Below, one piece after another: positions 34,235 through 45,988 of a stretch of 64,000 bases of DNA. A program made the translations under genes and the position numbers. Positions within the stretch are counted from its first letter, which is position 1. Each line of letters starts with the position of its first letter. Origin of the DNA: Immersiella caudata (taxonomy: Eukaryota; Ascomycota; Sordariomycetes; Sordariales; Lasiosphaeriaceae); the NCBI GenBank assembly GCA_030512335.1, contig JAULSU010000004.1, forward strand, positions 2,852,001-2,916,000. Direction: 5' to 3'. Below the pieces are notes generated by a model that ran no database searches, had not been told where the DNA came from, and worked only from the letters and a program-made list of their open reading frames with translations.

Positions 34235-35211
34235 ATTGGTGCAAAAGCATCCTGTTGCGACCAGCCCGATTAGTTGATGAATGAGAGGCTCACTTCCGTC
34301 TGATTGTCGCAGGCGTGAAGGATTGTTGGCAAAGCGCGTAAAGTGGCAGAGGGGCTGGCGCGAAATTGGCGGGATAACACGTGCCCTTTCCTTTTTACAC
34401 ACTGCCCTCTTTGACCTGTGTGCGTCTTGCTGGCAACATCAATGAAAGATGAATGAGTACGATAGAGATCAATGAATCTGCTAGAGTTTTCCACCTTCTC
34501 TTGAGCCATTCACGAAGCCTTTTACATCCGATCAAAAGCGACCCAGGAACTAGGCCGTAAGCCTCTTTAAAGTGTCGCGCTTGGAACCCACCCCCGCCCC
34601 GGCCACTTTCATGGGTACACCGCAGGACCATCATCACCCGTCACATCTGTGGATAATTCAGTATTCCATCCACTCTATGTCGCTTCAGCCAATAATGCCA
34701 CCGGCAGGTGCTGGTCCGCCAACGGGCAAACGTGAAAGCACAAGGCCAAGCAACGTCAGAAAGCCAGAGCCCCGCCGAAGTCAGCCCACGTTATATACAC
34801 CAAACATGCAAACCCCCTCTGAGCATTTCCCATGTCCCCATCAGCCCATGTAATTCATCCTTTCATCCTCTCTTTCGTCACTGCCAATCTACCGCTCCCT
34901 GGCCCTGTAAAAGGAACACCGTCTTCCGATCCAGGAATATCTCGTTGCGAGGAAAATGAGAAAAAGCCATCCATCCCTGTCGCCTGAAATGCTCCGTACT
35001 ATACCCTGACTCCTCCATTCCCTTTTGGTACCGCGGTACTGAAAGATTTGATTCGAAGGGGGTCTGACGTCCAGTTGCTGAGAAGGGATATGGTATGATA
35101 GACTGAACAAAAAATGAGAAGGTGCAGCACAAAGGGAATAAAGCATAGTCGTAGTCGTATCGTCCGCGAGCCCCGTGGCTCTAGGCGCTGTGCCTGTTTG
35201 GATGTAGCGTC
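34235..35211. other. Intergenic region Hrq1 / Yrb2
   Basis: Leader and promoter of the helicase gene and 3' flank of the Ran-binding gene. No gene seen in about 1 kb. Confidence 0.5.
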
Positions 35212-36948
35212 TCAAACATCCGACAATGACTTCTGGATCATATCCATAAGTTGTGTGAAAAGGGTGGCGTTGGCCTCACTCAGCTATCATGGTAGTTAGT
35301 ATATGCCTGAACCCTAAGAGCAAGCAGCGCAGAAACTGACCTTCATCTGCACTTGCTTCGCCTCTCCATCCTCAAATGCTGTAAACAGTACGAAGGCCGC
35401 CTTCAGCTTCTGGTTAAGCTGGAAGGTCATAGCAGGTACGACAACCGTGTTGAGGATGACTCGAAGAGTATGGTCTTGACGCATAATGAGCCTCACGTTC
35501 TTCTTGGCGTTGGCTTGTTCTTCGTCATCATCCTCCAGAACCGAGGCGCCAAACGAGGATGGCTCAGGGTTCCCGTAGTCATCAAACTCGATAGTAGACC
35601 TTGGCACATTGACCTTGAGCATTCCAGCACCCCTTTCCTTCCAGCCAACACCCTTCTCCATATGGTACATCTTGGCGCGGACTGCGAGCAGTGTTACTTC
35701 GCCGCCTTCACCATCGTCTACCTTGACTGATAAGGGTTAGTAAAAGAGCTCACACGTTTCTGATTCCCAGCTACACGTACTTTTCTGTAACCGGATCTTC
35801 TTCTTTTCTTCGCTGAGAGCCTTGGACTCGTCCTTATCGGCCTCCTTGCTCTCCTCTTTGTCAGATCCAGCTTCGCCCTTGGATTCCTCGTCGTCATCCT
35901 TCCCTGACCCCTCCTCGTTATCGCTCTCCGGAGCACCAAACGGCTTTGCCGGCTTGCCGCTCTTAAGTGGCTCGCCAGGTTTTCCAAAGGTAGAGAGGCC
36001 CGGACCAGACAGGACGCTGCCGCCAAATGCTCCGCCAAATGCGCGTCCACCAAGGGCGCTTCCGCCAAACACTGATGGCTGAGAGCCATTGAGGGCAAAC
36101 GGAGAGGCGGCGGACGAGCCGCCGAAGCTGAGTTTGGGTATTGTGGGCGCGGGCGCGGGTGCGGCAGGCTTTGGCCCACCCAAAACGCTGAACGATCCGG
36201 ATCCTGATGATGAACCGAATAGGCTAGTCTTTCCGGCACCCGCCAGAGCAAAAGGAGATGCCGTAGATGAGGCGAGTTTGGCGAATCCGGAGCTGGCAAA
36301 GGCCGAGGCAGATGTGTGTGGCTTGTCTCCGTTGGCGCCTTTGGAAGAAGTCGTCGAACTCTTAGCTTCCGATGACTTGTCCAAACTCGATCTCGAAGAC
36401 GTGCTGGATTCCTGTGTAGGGCATTGTTAGGACATTACCTCGACGCAAACAAAGGGCGCACGGCCCGAGGTGCAACTCACCGCTCCATCTTGCGAACGCC
36501 TTCGGGTGGTCGACTCGCGGTCGCGGGGACGCTTCTTCTCGGGCTCAGATTCTTCGGTTCTGCTCTGAGCGACGGCAGCATTGGTAGGCTTGCTGGAACC
36601 CTCACCTGCGGTGGAGGAGCCGTCGGCGACGAGTTCGTCGTGCGCCCGCTTCTTCTTGGGCGACGACACTTGCTCCTTGAGCATGACGTCGTCCTTCACA
36701 TCGCCCGGATCTGTGTCAGGCGTCGCCTGTCGTGCTGCGTTCGAGTCCTTGTCCTTATCTTGTGGTGCCGAATCGCTCGCGTCGTCTTCATCGTCGTCGG
36801 AAGGTGCACGGTATACTTGCCCCGCCTTTTCGGAGATGGTCGTCTGCTTAAGTTCCCGTCTCGCGGCGGTGGTCTCGGCGTCCTCCTTGGCGGCCACAGT
36901 TTCGACAGGATCCGACTTATCGTTCGTGATGTGCGGGTCGTCGGCCAT
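35212..36948 (-). CDS. Ran-binding protein of Yrb2/RanBP3 type
   Basis: Cofactor of Crm1-dependent nuclear export that binds Ran-GTP. Exons 36481-36948, 35781-36411, 35341-35726 and 35212-35283, phases consistent, 518 residues. The N-terminal third is charged with NLS-like clusters (SSPKKKRAHDEL, EPEKKRPRDRE). The middle is low in complexity, with nucleoporin-like Phe-Gly/Gly-Phe repeats (SLFGSSSGSGSFSVLGG, SVFGGSALGGRAFGGAFGG). An acidic segment leads to the Ran-binding domain, about residues 365-490: DDGEGGEVTLLAVRAKMYHM, GWKERGAGMLKVNV, NVRLIMRQDHTLRVILNTVV and KAAFVLFTAFEDGEAKQVQM. The last 24-codon exon adds the terminal helix SEANATLFTQLMDMIQKS. FG repeats plus a C-terminal single Ran-binding domain favour Yrb2 over Yrb1 (short) or Nup2 (importin-binding motif not seen). 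Confidence 0.9.
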
Positions 36949-37915
36949 GATGTCAGCGGTGGTCGCTCGGCTCGCGTGCCTGCGCTCTCTTCGTGTCGAC
37001 GCGCAGGGTGTCTGTCTGGTGCAAGCCTTCCTCGGCCCCGCTTGCTCGGTAAATAGACCAAGTTCTAGATTATTTTCCCGTTCTGTCGAAGGGAAGGAAA
37101 CAAAAGCAAAAAGGTCGAACCAAAATGGGGGATGTGCGCAAAAGGTCAAAGCAAGGCTCCAGCAATCTCCATTCGGGTGGGGTGTGGAGGGAGAGCAGGT
37201 AGTGGTTATGATATGCAAAGCAGCAGCAGCGAGCAAAGCAGCAGAAGCGATGCAGCGCCGGCAGTGAAACGTGCGAGCGACTACCCAGGTTGTCGGTCGA
37301 AAATGGTTCAATGACGGGAAATTTACCGAGTTGGTTTGGGTACAACTCGAAGAGGGTCGCGCCTCCACCACAGGTCGCGAAAATGGGCGGCAGAACCAAT
37401 GGGCGGCTCAGATGGCGAGCGCAGGCGACAATGCGGTGGAAGAGATTGGCTCTCAGCGGTTTCCAGCCCAGGAACGAAATTCCCTTCAGGCACCTCGTTA
37501 TGCCTTACGGGGGCTGCACAGTGGGGTTCGCGGCAAGGACGCTGGGCTGAGATAGCGCTAATGCTAGCCTCAGCGCTGGCGCCTGTCAGCAGCTGCGGGT
37601 CGTCTTGGCCTAGGTCGACGAGCTATCAAGTCGTGCCAAGTCGCAACTTGGGCGTCAACCTCCGCTGCAACTGGCCTCACAGTGGGCCTCAAGTACGACT
37701 ACTTCACCGTTCATCATTGGCGCGGTCAAGTTACACCGCGATGACCAGGAATCGCGTTATTTTGATACAGGAATCAGGCCTCACAAGCGATCCAAATCAA
37801 CACTGACAGGCAGGCTCACATAGCCACTCATAACCACTCACATCAAATCAGTTCTCACCCCTCATCTTAAACCCACCATTTCAAACCTCCGATTCGCCAT
37901 ACATGGACCCTATTC
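36949..37915. other. Intergenic region
   Basis: Promoter side of the Ran-binding protein gene and 3' flank of the next minus-strand gene. No gene supported. Confidence 0.5.
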
Positions 37916-39699
37916 CTATCCCGTCCGCTTCTCCTCAGCAGCCACCATCTCGCTGACCATCGCCGCAACGTCCTGAAAAGATGCAATCTCCTGAGACATC
38001 GACATAGATATGACACCCTCTTCCTGCTCCTCCTCCGCCTCCTCCAACTTCTCATCAATAAGCATCTCGCTCTTCTCATCGGTTTCTTCCTCGTCATCGA
38101 ACTCAGCAAGCATGCCGATCTTCTCCGCCCTACCTTCCTCTTCGCGATAGCCATACTCCTCTTCGGGTCGCAGCATATCGAGGAACGCGATCCACCGCCT
38201 GCGCATAGCCGCCCGTTTCTCCGCGCGGAACGCTCTGCGAGCCTCTCGTCGTTCTTCCCAGGTCTTGCGGTTTCGACCGGCGCAGCATCGGGCGTGAAGA
38301 GTGATGAGCAGGGCTGAAATGAGAGTAACGATGATGCCGATGTTGATCAATGGGTGGGTGACAAAGCGGTCTGGGCCGACTTGAATGGGAAGCTGCTGCG
38401 AATTAGAGACTTATTAATTGCGAAGAGGGGACGATCGTACCTGTTCTCCTGCCAAGGGGCGGCTGTAGACAGAGGCGGTCGGCAGGGCTAGAGTCAACTG
38501 GCTGGGCTCTTCTTCCCCGTGTGGCTTGTCGGACAGAGGCCTAGCGAAAGAGGGTTTCTTAAGGGGAGGCCCATGGTGAGGAGATTTGCCGTAGGGAGGA
38601 CGAGGTCCGGGAGGCTCTCTGTGAGGTGGTTTACCATGCGGAGGCTTTCCCGGGCGGTGATGGGGACGGCAGAAGAACGGAGGTCGATGGTGGGGCCGCT
38701 TCCACGGGGGGTGAGGGAATGTGTGGTTCCCGTGAGTGTGGTTTCCATGGGTATGATTTCCACGAGGATGCCTCCACCAAGGTGGATGGGGAAAGCTGTG
38801 GTTGCCATGGGTGTGATTCCCATGTGGGTGATGCGGCTTTAACCAAGGGGGATGGGGAAAGCTATGGTTTCCATGGGTGCGGTTACAACCCTTGTGTGGC
38901 CATCTCCCTCGCCCCGAGTGTCCTAGGCCAGTGATGCGATCGAATAAGCCCTTTAGGAAGCACCACACGCCTTGACATTCCTCTTCAGGAGCTTCGTCAC
39001 CTCCATCCTCTGCGAGAGACATTGCCATGATAAGCCGCTCCTTTGAATCGATGACCGCTTCCAAACCAGCCACTAAATCTCTCAGCATCTCCAACTCAAC
39101 GAAGTCCTCGGCCAGATCGAGCTCAAGATCCTCAACGGTAAGCGGAAGATCTTCCAACGGTTCCGTCTCCAGTATTGGTAAGGGCTCAGTGGCAATCTGA
39201 TCAAAGGTAACCGGCCCCGCGATGTCGAGGATTTGCACGGGCGTCGCTTGTCGGAATCTGACAACGAACTCAACACCTTCGAGATGCCTTCCGGGGATAG
39301 AATCGATGGCAACCATAAGGAATTGTTCGTCACCGGTGCACACACTCTTCCAACGGCTCATAGCAGGAATGTTGTCACCCAGAGTAAGCTCGCCATGGTT
39401 TCCTTCGGGAAGGTCCTTTCCTCCGACTACGACGTTCACGTAGCCGCATGCATCTTCGGACTCGCGAACCTCGAGCCTCAGGAACTGCAAGCCGTCAGCG
39501 AATGCTCTTCCGTAGATACGATGAGCGCCAAAATACCAGAGACTCATCAGGGATCCTTATCTTCGCAGAAGCGACTGTAAACCAGATCAGTATCTTCTAA
39601 ACAGAATATACGACAAGCTTTTGTACCTTCGCCCAGAAACAATGACGCAGCCCCTACCACCGGGGCTAACAGCAACGCGCCTGCTGAGAGGCCACGCAT
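37916..39699 (-). CDS. Secretory-pathway membrane protein with His/Asn-rich sequon repeats
   Basis: Function not recognised. Exons 39627-39699, 38441-39555 and 37916-38395, in phase, 555 residues. ATG 39699 gives a signal peptide (MRGLSAGALLLAPVVGAASL). The luminal or extracellular part has a conserved-looking globular region with two Cys residues (DACGYVNVVVGGKDLPEGNH; WKSVCTGDEQFLMVAIDS), an acidic helical segment, then a low-complexity domain of His, Pro, Gly and Asn with repeated units like THGNHSFPHPPW and GNHTHGNHTFPHPPW. Each unit contains NHS/NHT, that is N-glycosylation sequons. One transmembrane helix (INIGIIVTLISALLITLHA) precedes a basic stop-transfer (RCCAGRNRK) and a long acidic, coiled-coil-like cytosolic tail. 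The second exon uses acceptor GATAAG/GATCC rather than the nearer TTTACAG, because only this keeps the frame. It may be a cell-wall or metal-binding surface protein; that is a guess. Confidence 0.75.
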
Positions 39700-40737
39700 G
39701 GTAACTCAACTCAGACTCCGTCCAACAAATCGATGTGTAAAGTGAGGGAGACAACAACAATACAGCCGTTCCACGGCGCTTGTAATTGATGTCGAACCGC
39801 AAGTCCAAACAACAACCCTTTAGTCCATTCTTTCACTCGCAAAATGAAGTAACAGCTCTGAGATCTAGGGTCTCGCCAAATCCCAAGGTAGAGAGGCAAG
39901 AAGCCCAAAAGCGTTTCCAAACTGAGGTGGGCGTGGCACACTAGATAAGGCTCTCGGACACCTCCTGCAGCATCGGAAACCGATGGCAGATGTGGGCGAC
40001 AATGCAACAATGGGGTTCACTGGCCACCGATAACGAACGTTGCGCAATCTGATGCCGCGGGGCTTGGATGTCATGGGCAAAACGGACGATGCGGCGTGGA
40101 GCTCTGACCAATAAGGGGCGTCGTATCTGAACGAGCTGACGAGTCCCTTTCACCTGCGTGGGGTGAGGGGTCCGGGGGTTCCTCTGTTTCTTGTCTTGAC
40201 TTGTCCGAGCCGATGACGCCGTCCAAGAATGCGGCTGTGTTGGGACTCGTTGATGACATTTAAGTTTCGAGGTGTGCAGACTTGTAAGGTCCAAACGTCC
40301 ACAGTCTGCACAGGTACAAGTTCAATACACCATTAAATCTACACGACACCCTATCTCCAGACCTAGTTGTGGGGCTCCAGATGGCCAACCCTATGCCTAT
40401 GTATTCCCCATGTTGTTCCTCTCCAGGGAACCAAAAGCAAGGGTGATGAAAGGGGTGGTGTTGTTTCGGTAAATCGCTTCGCTAGTCTATCAAGTTCATC
40501 ATATCCTCCATTCCTTGTGGAATGGGTCATCGTCGCCAGAGCGAAAGGTCGTCCAGGTCGACGTGTTTGGTGTAGCCAGGAAAGCTCTCTTTACCCTTCC
40601 AGGTTAGGTTCGAGTCAGCGCTGGTATCTTTTTCGCTAGACAGCATATGCGAGCCGTACAGGCTGTGGCTGCACGATCTGTTGAACAAATAATCTGCACC
40701 TGTCGTGGACGTGGTAAACATCACCAGAAATCAGGAC
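39700..40737. other. Intergenic region
   Basis: Promoter of the membrane protein gene and 3' flank of the RING gene, 1 kb. Nothing else recognised. Confidence 0.5.
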
Positions 40738-42512
40738 TCAGCGTCTGCGGTCCCTATCCCTGTCCGACTGGCTGTTCGAGCCCCTGGTTAGATGGTCTCG
40801 AATCCAACTGAACGCGCCGCCGTAATTGCTGTCGCGACTTGACTGTCCGGATTGTCCAGGCTGGCCAGCTCTATCTCGTGTGTCCCGAGATTGGGAACTC
40901 CTCCCGCTCGAGTAATCTCCGTATCGGGATTCCCCAGCATCCCGGTCTCGGCTCAGCGACGGACTTCTCACTCGTCTTGTGGGGCCCGCAGGCCGGTCGC
41001 GAGTACTGGAAGGTGATAATGAGTTACGGCGGGCCGGGCTGTTAATCGTGGACCCGCTGCCGTAGCCACCAGCATTCCGGATCGCGTTAAGGCGCTCTTC
41101 GTTCTCTTGTCGGGTGCGCGAGTATCTCTCACTACGAAGTGCGAATGGACCGGCTCTTCGGAATTCAAAGTGCTGGTCGGGTCGAGACTGTTGGGTTTGT
41201 TGAGCGGAGGATTGTTGAGCACTGTTGCTGTTGCTGTTCTGTCCACTCTGCCCGCTCTGTTCGCCTTCAATGGACGCCCGACAAATAGGGCAGGTGTTAT
41301 GCTCCTTGAGCCAAAGAATCACACACTCGCCATGGAACCAATGAGAACATGGAAGCACGGAGACCTCGTCGCCCTTGTGAAGCTCGTCGATGCAAATTGT
41401 ACACTCAGCTTTTCCTTCAGGGCCAAGCATGTTCTCGTCGATGCGTTTCTTCTCCAGTCGCTCAATAGCTGTTTGAGTAGCTGGGGGTGCTGCGTTTGAA
41501 GATGGGTTTTGCTCCATCAGCGAGGTGATTATGCGGTCCAAGGCCTCCTGGGTGTAGACAGCATCTCCATGAACAGCGGCCTGCGGGTTGAGCAGCGACG
41601 CTAGGATTTCATGGAGGCCTGTGGGGAAGTTCATTGGACCAGGAGGCATCGGTCGCGCGCCTGGACTGCCAGCCGGTCGGCCCTCTCTCTCAGAGGGCGG
41701 AGAAGCATTGCTCATGATTTGACTGAACAGCCTATTGATCAAATAGTCAGCAAACTGCAATCTTCAACCACGGAATCTTGATGGACGGGGAGGGCCGGCT
41801 TACGCTGGAAATGCAGGGGGTATAGGAGGCGCACCAGCTCCCTCGGGCACGTTGCTAGTGGTCGAGATGAATGTGAACGTAGCGCTGTTAGGTCCACTAC
41901 GGAAAGTCGTTCGCTGAAATGCAGGAGGGGCGCCAGGAGATCGGGCGCCGGGGGGCGGGAAAATGCCAAACTGATCAAGGCCGTCGTCTCTGTCTCTGCT
42001 TTGTCCCCTTCCAAATGGGAAGAGGGGGTCTGGCTGAGCACGAGGCGTCCGCACGCCTCCGAGATCATTCATAAGCATGTCCGCAAAGCGGCGCAAGATA
42101 GCGTCACCATCTTGACGAGTAGGAGGCTCCCGATCAACTCTCGCAGCCCCGAAGGTAGTCCCCGGACTGCCTCCACGCCGAAAGTGGTCATCGATATCAT
42201 CCTCCTCGGGGTCTGAATCGGGCTCGGGGCGACGTTGACGACTGCGATCGCTGAAGAACGAGGGGAAGGAGAATTCTGGGAACGCGCGGGGGTCGTTGTT
42301 GGGCTCCACCTGTGATGCTGTGAGCGGCAAGCCTCGTATGTGGGTGCGATGCTTGGATTACTTACGATTTCGACCGCTTCGCTGTTGCAAAGTGGGCAGG
42401 CCAAGCTCTCCCGTTGGTCGCGATACCACTCGTGCCTACACTGGTGGCAAAGAACCACTTCCCTACCAGACGCAGCGTCCAAATGGCGATCGCGGGTGCC
42501 AAAAGATGCCAT
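40738..42512 (-). CDS. RING-H2 E3 ubiquitin ligase, RNF115/RNF126-like
   Basis: Exons 42366-42512, 41804-42309 and 40738-41731, in phase, 548 residues. Ubiquitin ligase, probably cytosolic: no membrane segment is seen. The N-terminus has a small zinc finger (VVLCHQCRHEWYRDQRESLA then CPLCN), the BCA2-type finger that in relatives binds ubiquitin. A long disordered middle is rich in Pro, Arg and Asp. The catalytic RING-H2 lies near residues 320-365: ECTICIDELHKGDEVSVLPC, then SHWFHGECVILWLKEHNTCP and IC, a complete C3H2C3 ligand set. The C-terminal 180 residues are disordered, Ser/Arg/Gln-rich, with many RD and RS pairs. Architecture (N-terminal finger, middle linker, RING) matches the RNF115/126 group; the fungal protein carries a longer tail. 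Confidence 0.88.
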
Positions 42513-43916
42513 CTCAACCTGTCTGTTTCGCTGCTGGGTTTGCTGGTACGCAGCGAGTGCAGCAAGTCCTAGACCTGCTGCGAGGCCGAGGTCGCGGATC
42601 GCTCGGAAAGCCAGTCTGCCGGATTTTCTCCTGGAACCTTGAAGATTCGGCGATGGGAGGGTTTGCGATTTCGCGAACGGGCGTGAACGTTACCGTCAGT
42701 GCCGCCCCGCTTTGAAGGCGCAGCCCATCGACTCGGTCAACCTTTGAGTCGGGTAGGTTGAACGATGACTGTTGGAAAATCTATGCTGACACTGATTTTA
42801 TCGTCGCCGTTAGTAAATGTTTTGAGTTGGTCGGTTGCCTATACGGCGTTGGGTAGGTAGGTTGATCAGGTTGAGCTTGATAACCACGGTCGATGCTGGG
42901 CAGGTGAGGTAATGAATGGTCCCCGTTGGGTACCTACCGAATGAACTAGGTTTAATCCACTGCTGCGGGACACAACCCTGTACAGCTGGCTGCGTCACAG
43001 CCAGAGGCGAGCAGCGTGGGAGCTCCAACGTTGATTGGCGGGTTATTGTACCAAGTGGTTGTTATTAGAAAGGCTGATGCCGTGCACCGAGACGTCGCAC
43101 CGCAAGGCAGATATCTCGGAATGCAAACACCACTGTTATGTTACGGTGGAAAGTGGAAGTGCGGGGTGAAGAAAACCAAATCGTCGGCGAACGAGGCTCC
43201 TAGCAAGGCTGTCTTCTTCCTGCAGTGCTGCTACAGAAGAGCTGTTCCTGGGGGGGCAGAAACCGAAGCCGTGACACCGACCCACTTTAACGTGTTCAAG
43301 GTTGTCTTCATCCAGTCGTGCCGCTTCATGGTGAGGTTGAAGGCCAAGTCAGGAGGTGCGTACCCTGAACCTGAGGTTGTTCAACCGACTGAGGACTCCC
43401 TATTAGAATCAATTTCACAGTCTACGTAGTTTCGTTTTTCAAGAACCCAAGACTATGCTGCTGGGTGGAATTGGGCATCCGGTCATTTGAACATACCGGG
43501 GATCACAGTACTTTGAGTATAGCACTCGGACGGATGCAAGTGAAGGACCAAGGAACATGACTCAAAATTCAGTGTTTTCTCGCTGCTGGTGCTGCCTACT
43601 CTTTGAATGAAGTGGCACCGGCGTAGTTGATCATGTCAATGATGGCCGACTTCCTCGACCCTCGACCCTTTGTCACTTTTAGCAACGGAAAAGAGCTAAG
43701 CTGGTGCTGGACAAGGAGACATCCGACCTCTGCGAACAAGGTGGACGTAGTATCGCTGTATAAGTCGGTATATAACCTCAAAACAAATCCGCACCTCCGT
43801 ATTAACTCCATTATGTTTACACCCATCTTGAGGATGGCCTCTACACACGACGCCAGCATCCAAATCTGCCTCCCAAGTCGCTGCAACACCTGTACTAGAA
43901 CCCTCCCGAGGCGTGC
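42513..43916. other. Intergenic region RING gene / FIS1
   Basis: 1.4 kb without a supported gene. One plus-strand frame of about 137 codons (43016-43429) has no recognisable domain and was not called. Confidence 0.5.
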
Positions 43917-44537
43917 TTATCTTTTGCGGCCCAAGTTCCTCAGGAGAACTCCTCCGATTACTCCGGCGGCCACGGCAACTCCGCTCACAATAGCGACACC
44001 CATAAGCCCCTCCTTTGCAACCTTGTCATCGATCAGGGCCTGCAGATTTGATGCCTGGAGGTTTCCCGGCTCGTTCTCCAACAGCAAGTCGTTATATTTC
44101 CGGGCCTGCGCATAGTTGCCCAGCTTGTAGTTGCCAAGTGCCAAGTAATAGAGGCACTCTCGCCGTCTTTCGGGTGACGTCCGGAAGATCTCCGACAGGA
44201 GCATGACGCCGAGGTGCTGATCGGTTCGGACGTTCGATTTTACCAGACCCTTTGAGGGCTTCAGCCCTGCGCTGACGCGACAAACATAGGGGGCCGACTC
44301 ACCCATGCGTAGTTGAACTTGGTCTGAACGCCCACCATCACATCCTCTTTCTCGTATTGTGCGCGCAGAACATCGAGCTCCGCCTGGCTGAGCGGACTAT
44401 CGCAGCAACAAGATTAGATATCCACGCTTGTAAATCGCGGACCGGTACTCACGTCTCGGCGTCGATCGCATCTAAGATCTCGTCAGTGCCCAAGTTCGCA
44501 TTCAGAGTCGCGCCAACCTACATGGAAGCTGTGTCAT
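43917..44537 (-). CDS. FIS1: Mitochondrial fission protein Fis1
   Basis: Tail-anchored protein of the outer mitochondrial and peroxisomal membranes that recruits the fission machinery. Exons 44522-44537 (16 nt), 44453-44471 (19 nt), 44303-44396 and 43917-44249, all phase-consistent, 153 residues, the usual family length. Joining the two micro-exons recreates the conserved N-terminus [20 protein letters not shown]. The TPR-like core follows: [28 protein letters not shown] and [20 protein letters not shown], then [19 protein letters not shown]. The C-terminal anchor is [20 protein letters not shown] followed by the basic tip RNLGRKR. The gene is transcribed divergently from SPC24, 442 bp away. 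Confidence 0.95.
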
Positions 44538-44979
44538 TTTGGCGATAACGGGCAGTACTAAGTATCTGCACAGAGAAACCCGCTATATGAGCTATCCAGC
44601 AACGAAAGAGGTCAGCAGCAGGTGATTTCCAGGGAAAGAGCTGGCAGAGGCGAAGAGGTCTTCGGGATGTCGAGGTGGCTCGAGCTCGGACGTTTTAGAG
44701 CATGTGCCGCCGTGGGCCCACCGATGACGATGGGTGGCCAGGGGTGTGGCGCGGATAAGATAAGCCACCCACCCCACCTCCTCCGCTCGTCGCCCTGGTG
44801 ATGCGCCCAATTTGTTTAGACGCGACTTTTTTGCGATTGTGCTTTGCGACAACTGCAGACATCAAGGTCACGCTCAAGACACCACCACACCACCAGATCA
44901 CCACCAAAAACATCAAAGGCAATACCACAATTGCTACATCAAAGGCCGCAGCCAAAATACCCTCAAATAAACCGCCAAA
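44538..44979. promoter_or_regulatory. Shared divergent promoter region FIS1 / SPC24
   Basis: 442 bp separate the two ATGs of head-to-head genes, so both promoters and 5' UTRs lie here. The 120 bp before SPC24 are A/C-rich (CACCACACCACCAGATCACC). No specific binding sites were assigned. Confidence 0.6.
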
Positions 44980-45634
44980 ATGCTCCTAGAAGAAGACCCC
45001 TCCACCGTATGCCCCTCCCCCTCTACTCTCCGCCCCTCCCCCATACTAACACCCCCTCCAGCTCATCCGCCACACAATCGCAAACTTCAACATCGCCCCC
45101 GACAAACTCGCCGTAGCCCGCGTCTCCGAATCTCTCTCCACCCTACAACAAGCGCGTGACCTGCGCCTCCGCGACGCGGAAACCTCTCTCAAAAAGCTCG
45201 CCCGCACACTCAACACGCTCCACTCGCAACACAACGAGCTCACCTCTACGCACTCCTCTGTCGCACACGCATCCGAGATTGCGCGGCTCGATACTCAGAA
45301 GTTCCGCACTGCAAAGAGTGTTTCCGATTTGGAGATGGAGACGGAGAGGTTGCAGGCGCAGGCAGCGGAATTAGCAGCAAGATTGCAGGAGTTGGAGCTG
45401 CAGGGGGTGGATGGGGGGGATTTTGGAGGGGCGAGCGGGAGTGTGGAAGATGAGGTGTTGTTGAGATTGAAGGTGTATAGGAGTTTGGGGATTGATATTG
45501 AGAGGGATAGCAAGGATGGGGAGTTCAGTCGGGCGGTGGTGAGGAATGACCGGAAGGGGGATGTTCATGTTGTGAACATTGACAGGAAGTTTACGCGGTA
45601 CTTCTACGCAAATTATTTCTGGCAAATTCTTTAG
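44980..45634 (+). CDS. SPC24: Kinetochore protein Spc24 (Ndc80 complex)
   Basis: Subunit of the Ndc80 complex; with Spc25 it anchors the complex to the inner kinetochore. Exons 44980-45006 (9 codons) and 45062-45634, in phase, 199 residues. A short N-terminal segment ([20 protein letters not shown]) is followed by a coiled coil of about 90 residues ([40 protein letters not shown]). The C-terminal globular RWD-like domain carries the family signature: [20 protein letters not shown], then [20 protein letters not shown] and [12 protein letters not shown]. Length, coiled coil and C-terminal signature agree with fungal Spc24. Confidence 0.93.
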
Positions 45635-45988
45635 GGGATGCTGGGATTGGGTCGAGGGATGCGATGTTATGTTGCGATCGAGGCGTTTGGCGTTTGGATA
45701 CCACACGCGGAACTGGCTTGATTAGCTGTACTATTGCTCATATAGATGAATATTGGCGCTGCGGGCTTTTTAGTATTTTGGACGCTGTGTGCCTGTTAAC
45801 AAAATTCCTTCGCCAACGGTGATCTATACTGTTCTTCCGTCCATTTTGTGGAGCTCTGCCATGATACCGTCTCCCATCCAAATACAGGCCGCTTTCCAAT
45901 TTCAAGTAGCAGAACGCCATTTGCACCATTCCCGCAGTGCTTATCCCACAAAAGAAATTACATGAATAACATACATAATGGTACAGCT
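45635..45988. other. Convergent spacer
   Basis: About 350 bp of 3' flanking sequence between SPC24 and the minus-strand membrane-protein gene. Nothing recognised. Confidence 0.5.

Noticed and set aside
34235..34402. Upstream in-frame ATG of the helicase gene (34402)
   Set aside because: The extra 56 residues are not conserved in character; the start at 34234 gives a normal Ser/Thr/Asn-rich N-terminus.
35640..35730. Suspected frameshift in the Ran-binding domain
   Set aside because: Rechecking base positions showed that the exon 35341-35726 is in phase and reads through the domain normally.
39555..39610. Acceptor TTTACAG in the first intron of the His-rich membrane protein gene
   Set aside because: Despite a better branch and acceptor context it puts the following exon into a frame that stops after about 25 codons; the acceptor at GATAAG keeps the long frame.
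40600..40630. GGTTCGAGTC, a B-box-like tRNA motif
   Set aside because: The flanking bases do not form a T-arm stem and no A box or acceptor stem is present, so it is not a tRNA gene.
43016..43429. Plus-strand open frame of 137 codons
   Set aside because: No recognisable motif, no supporting context and no start or splice features beyond chance.
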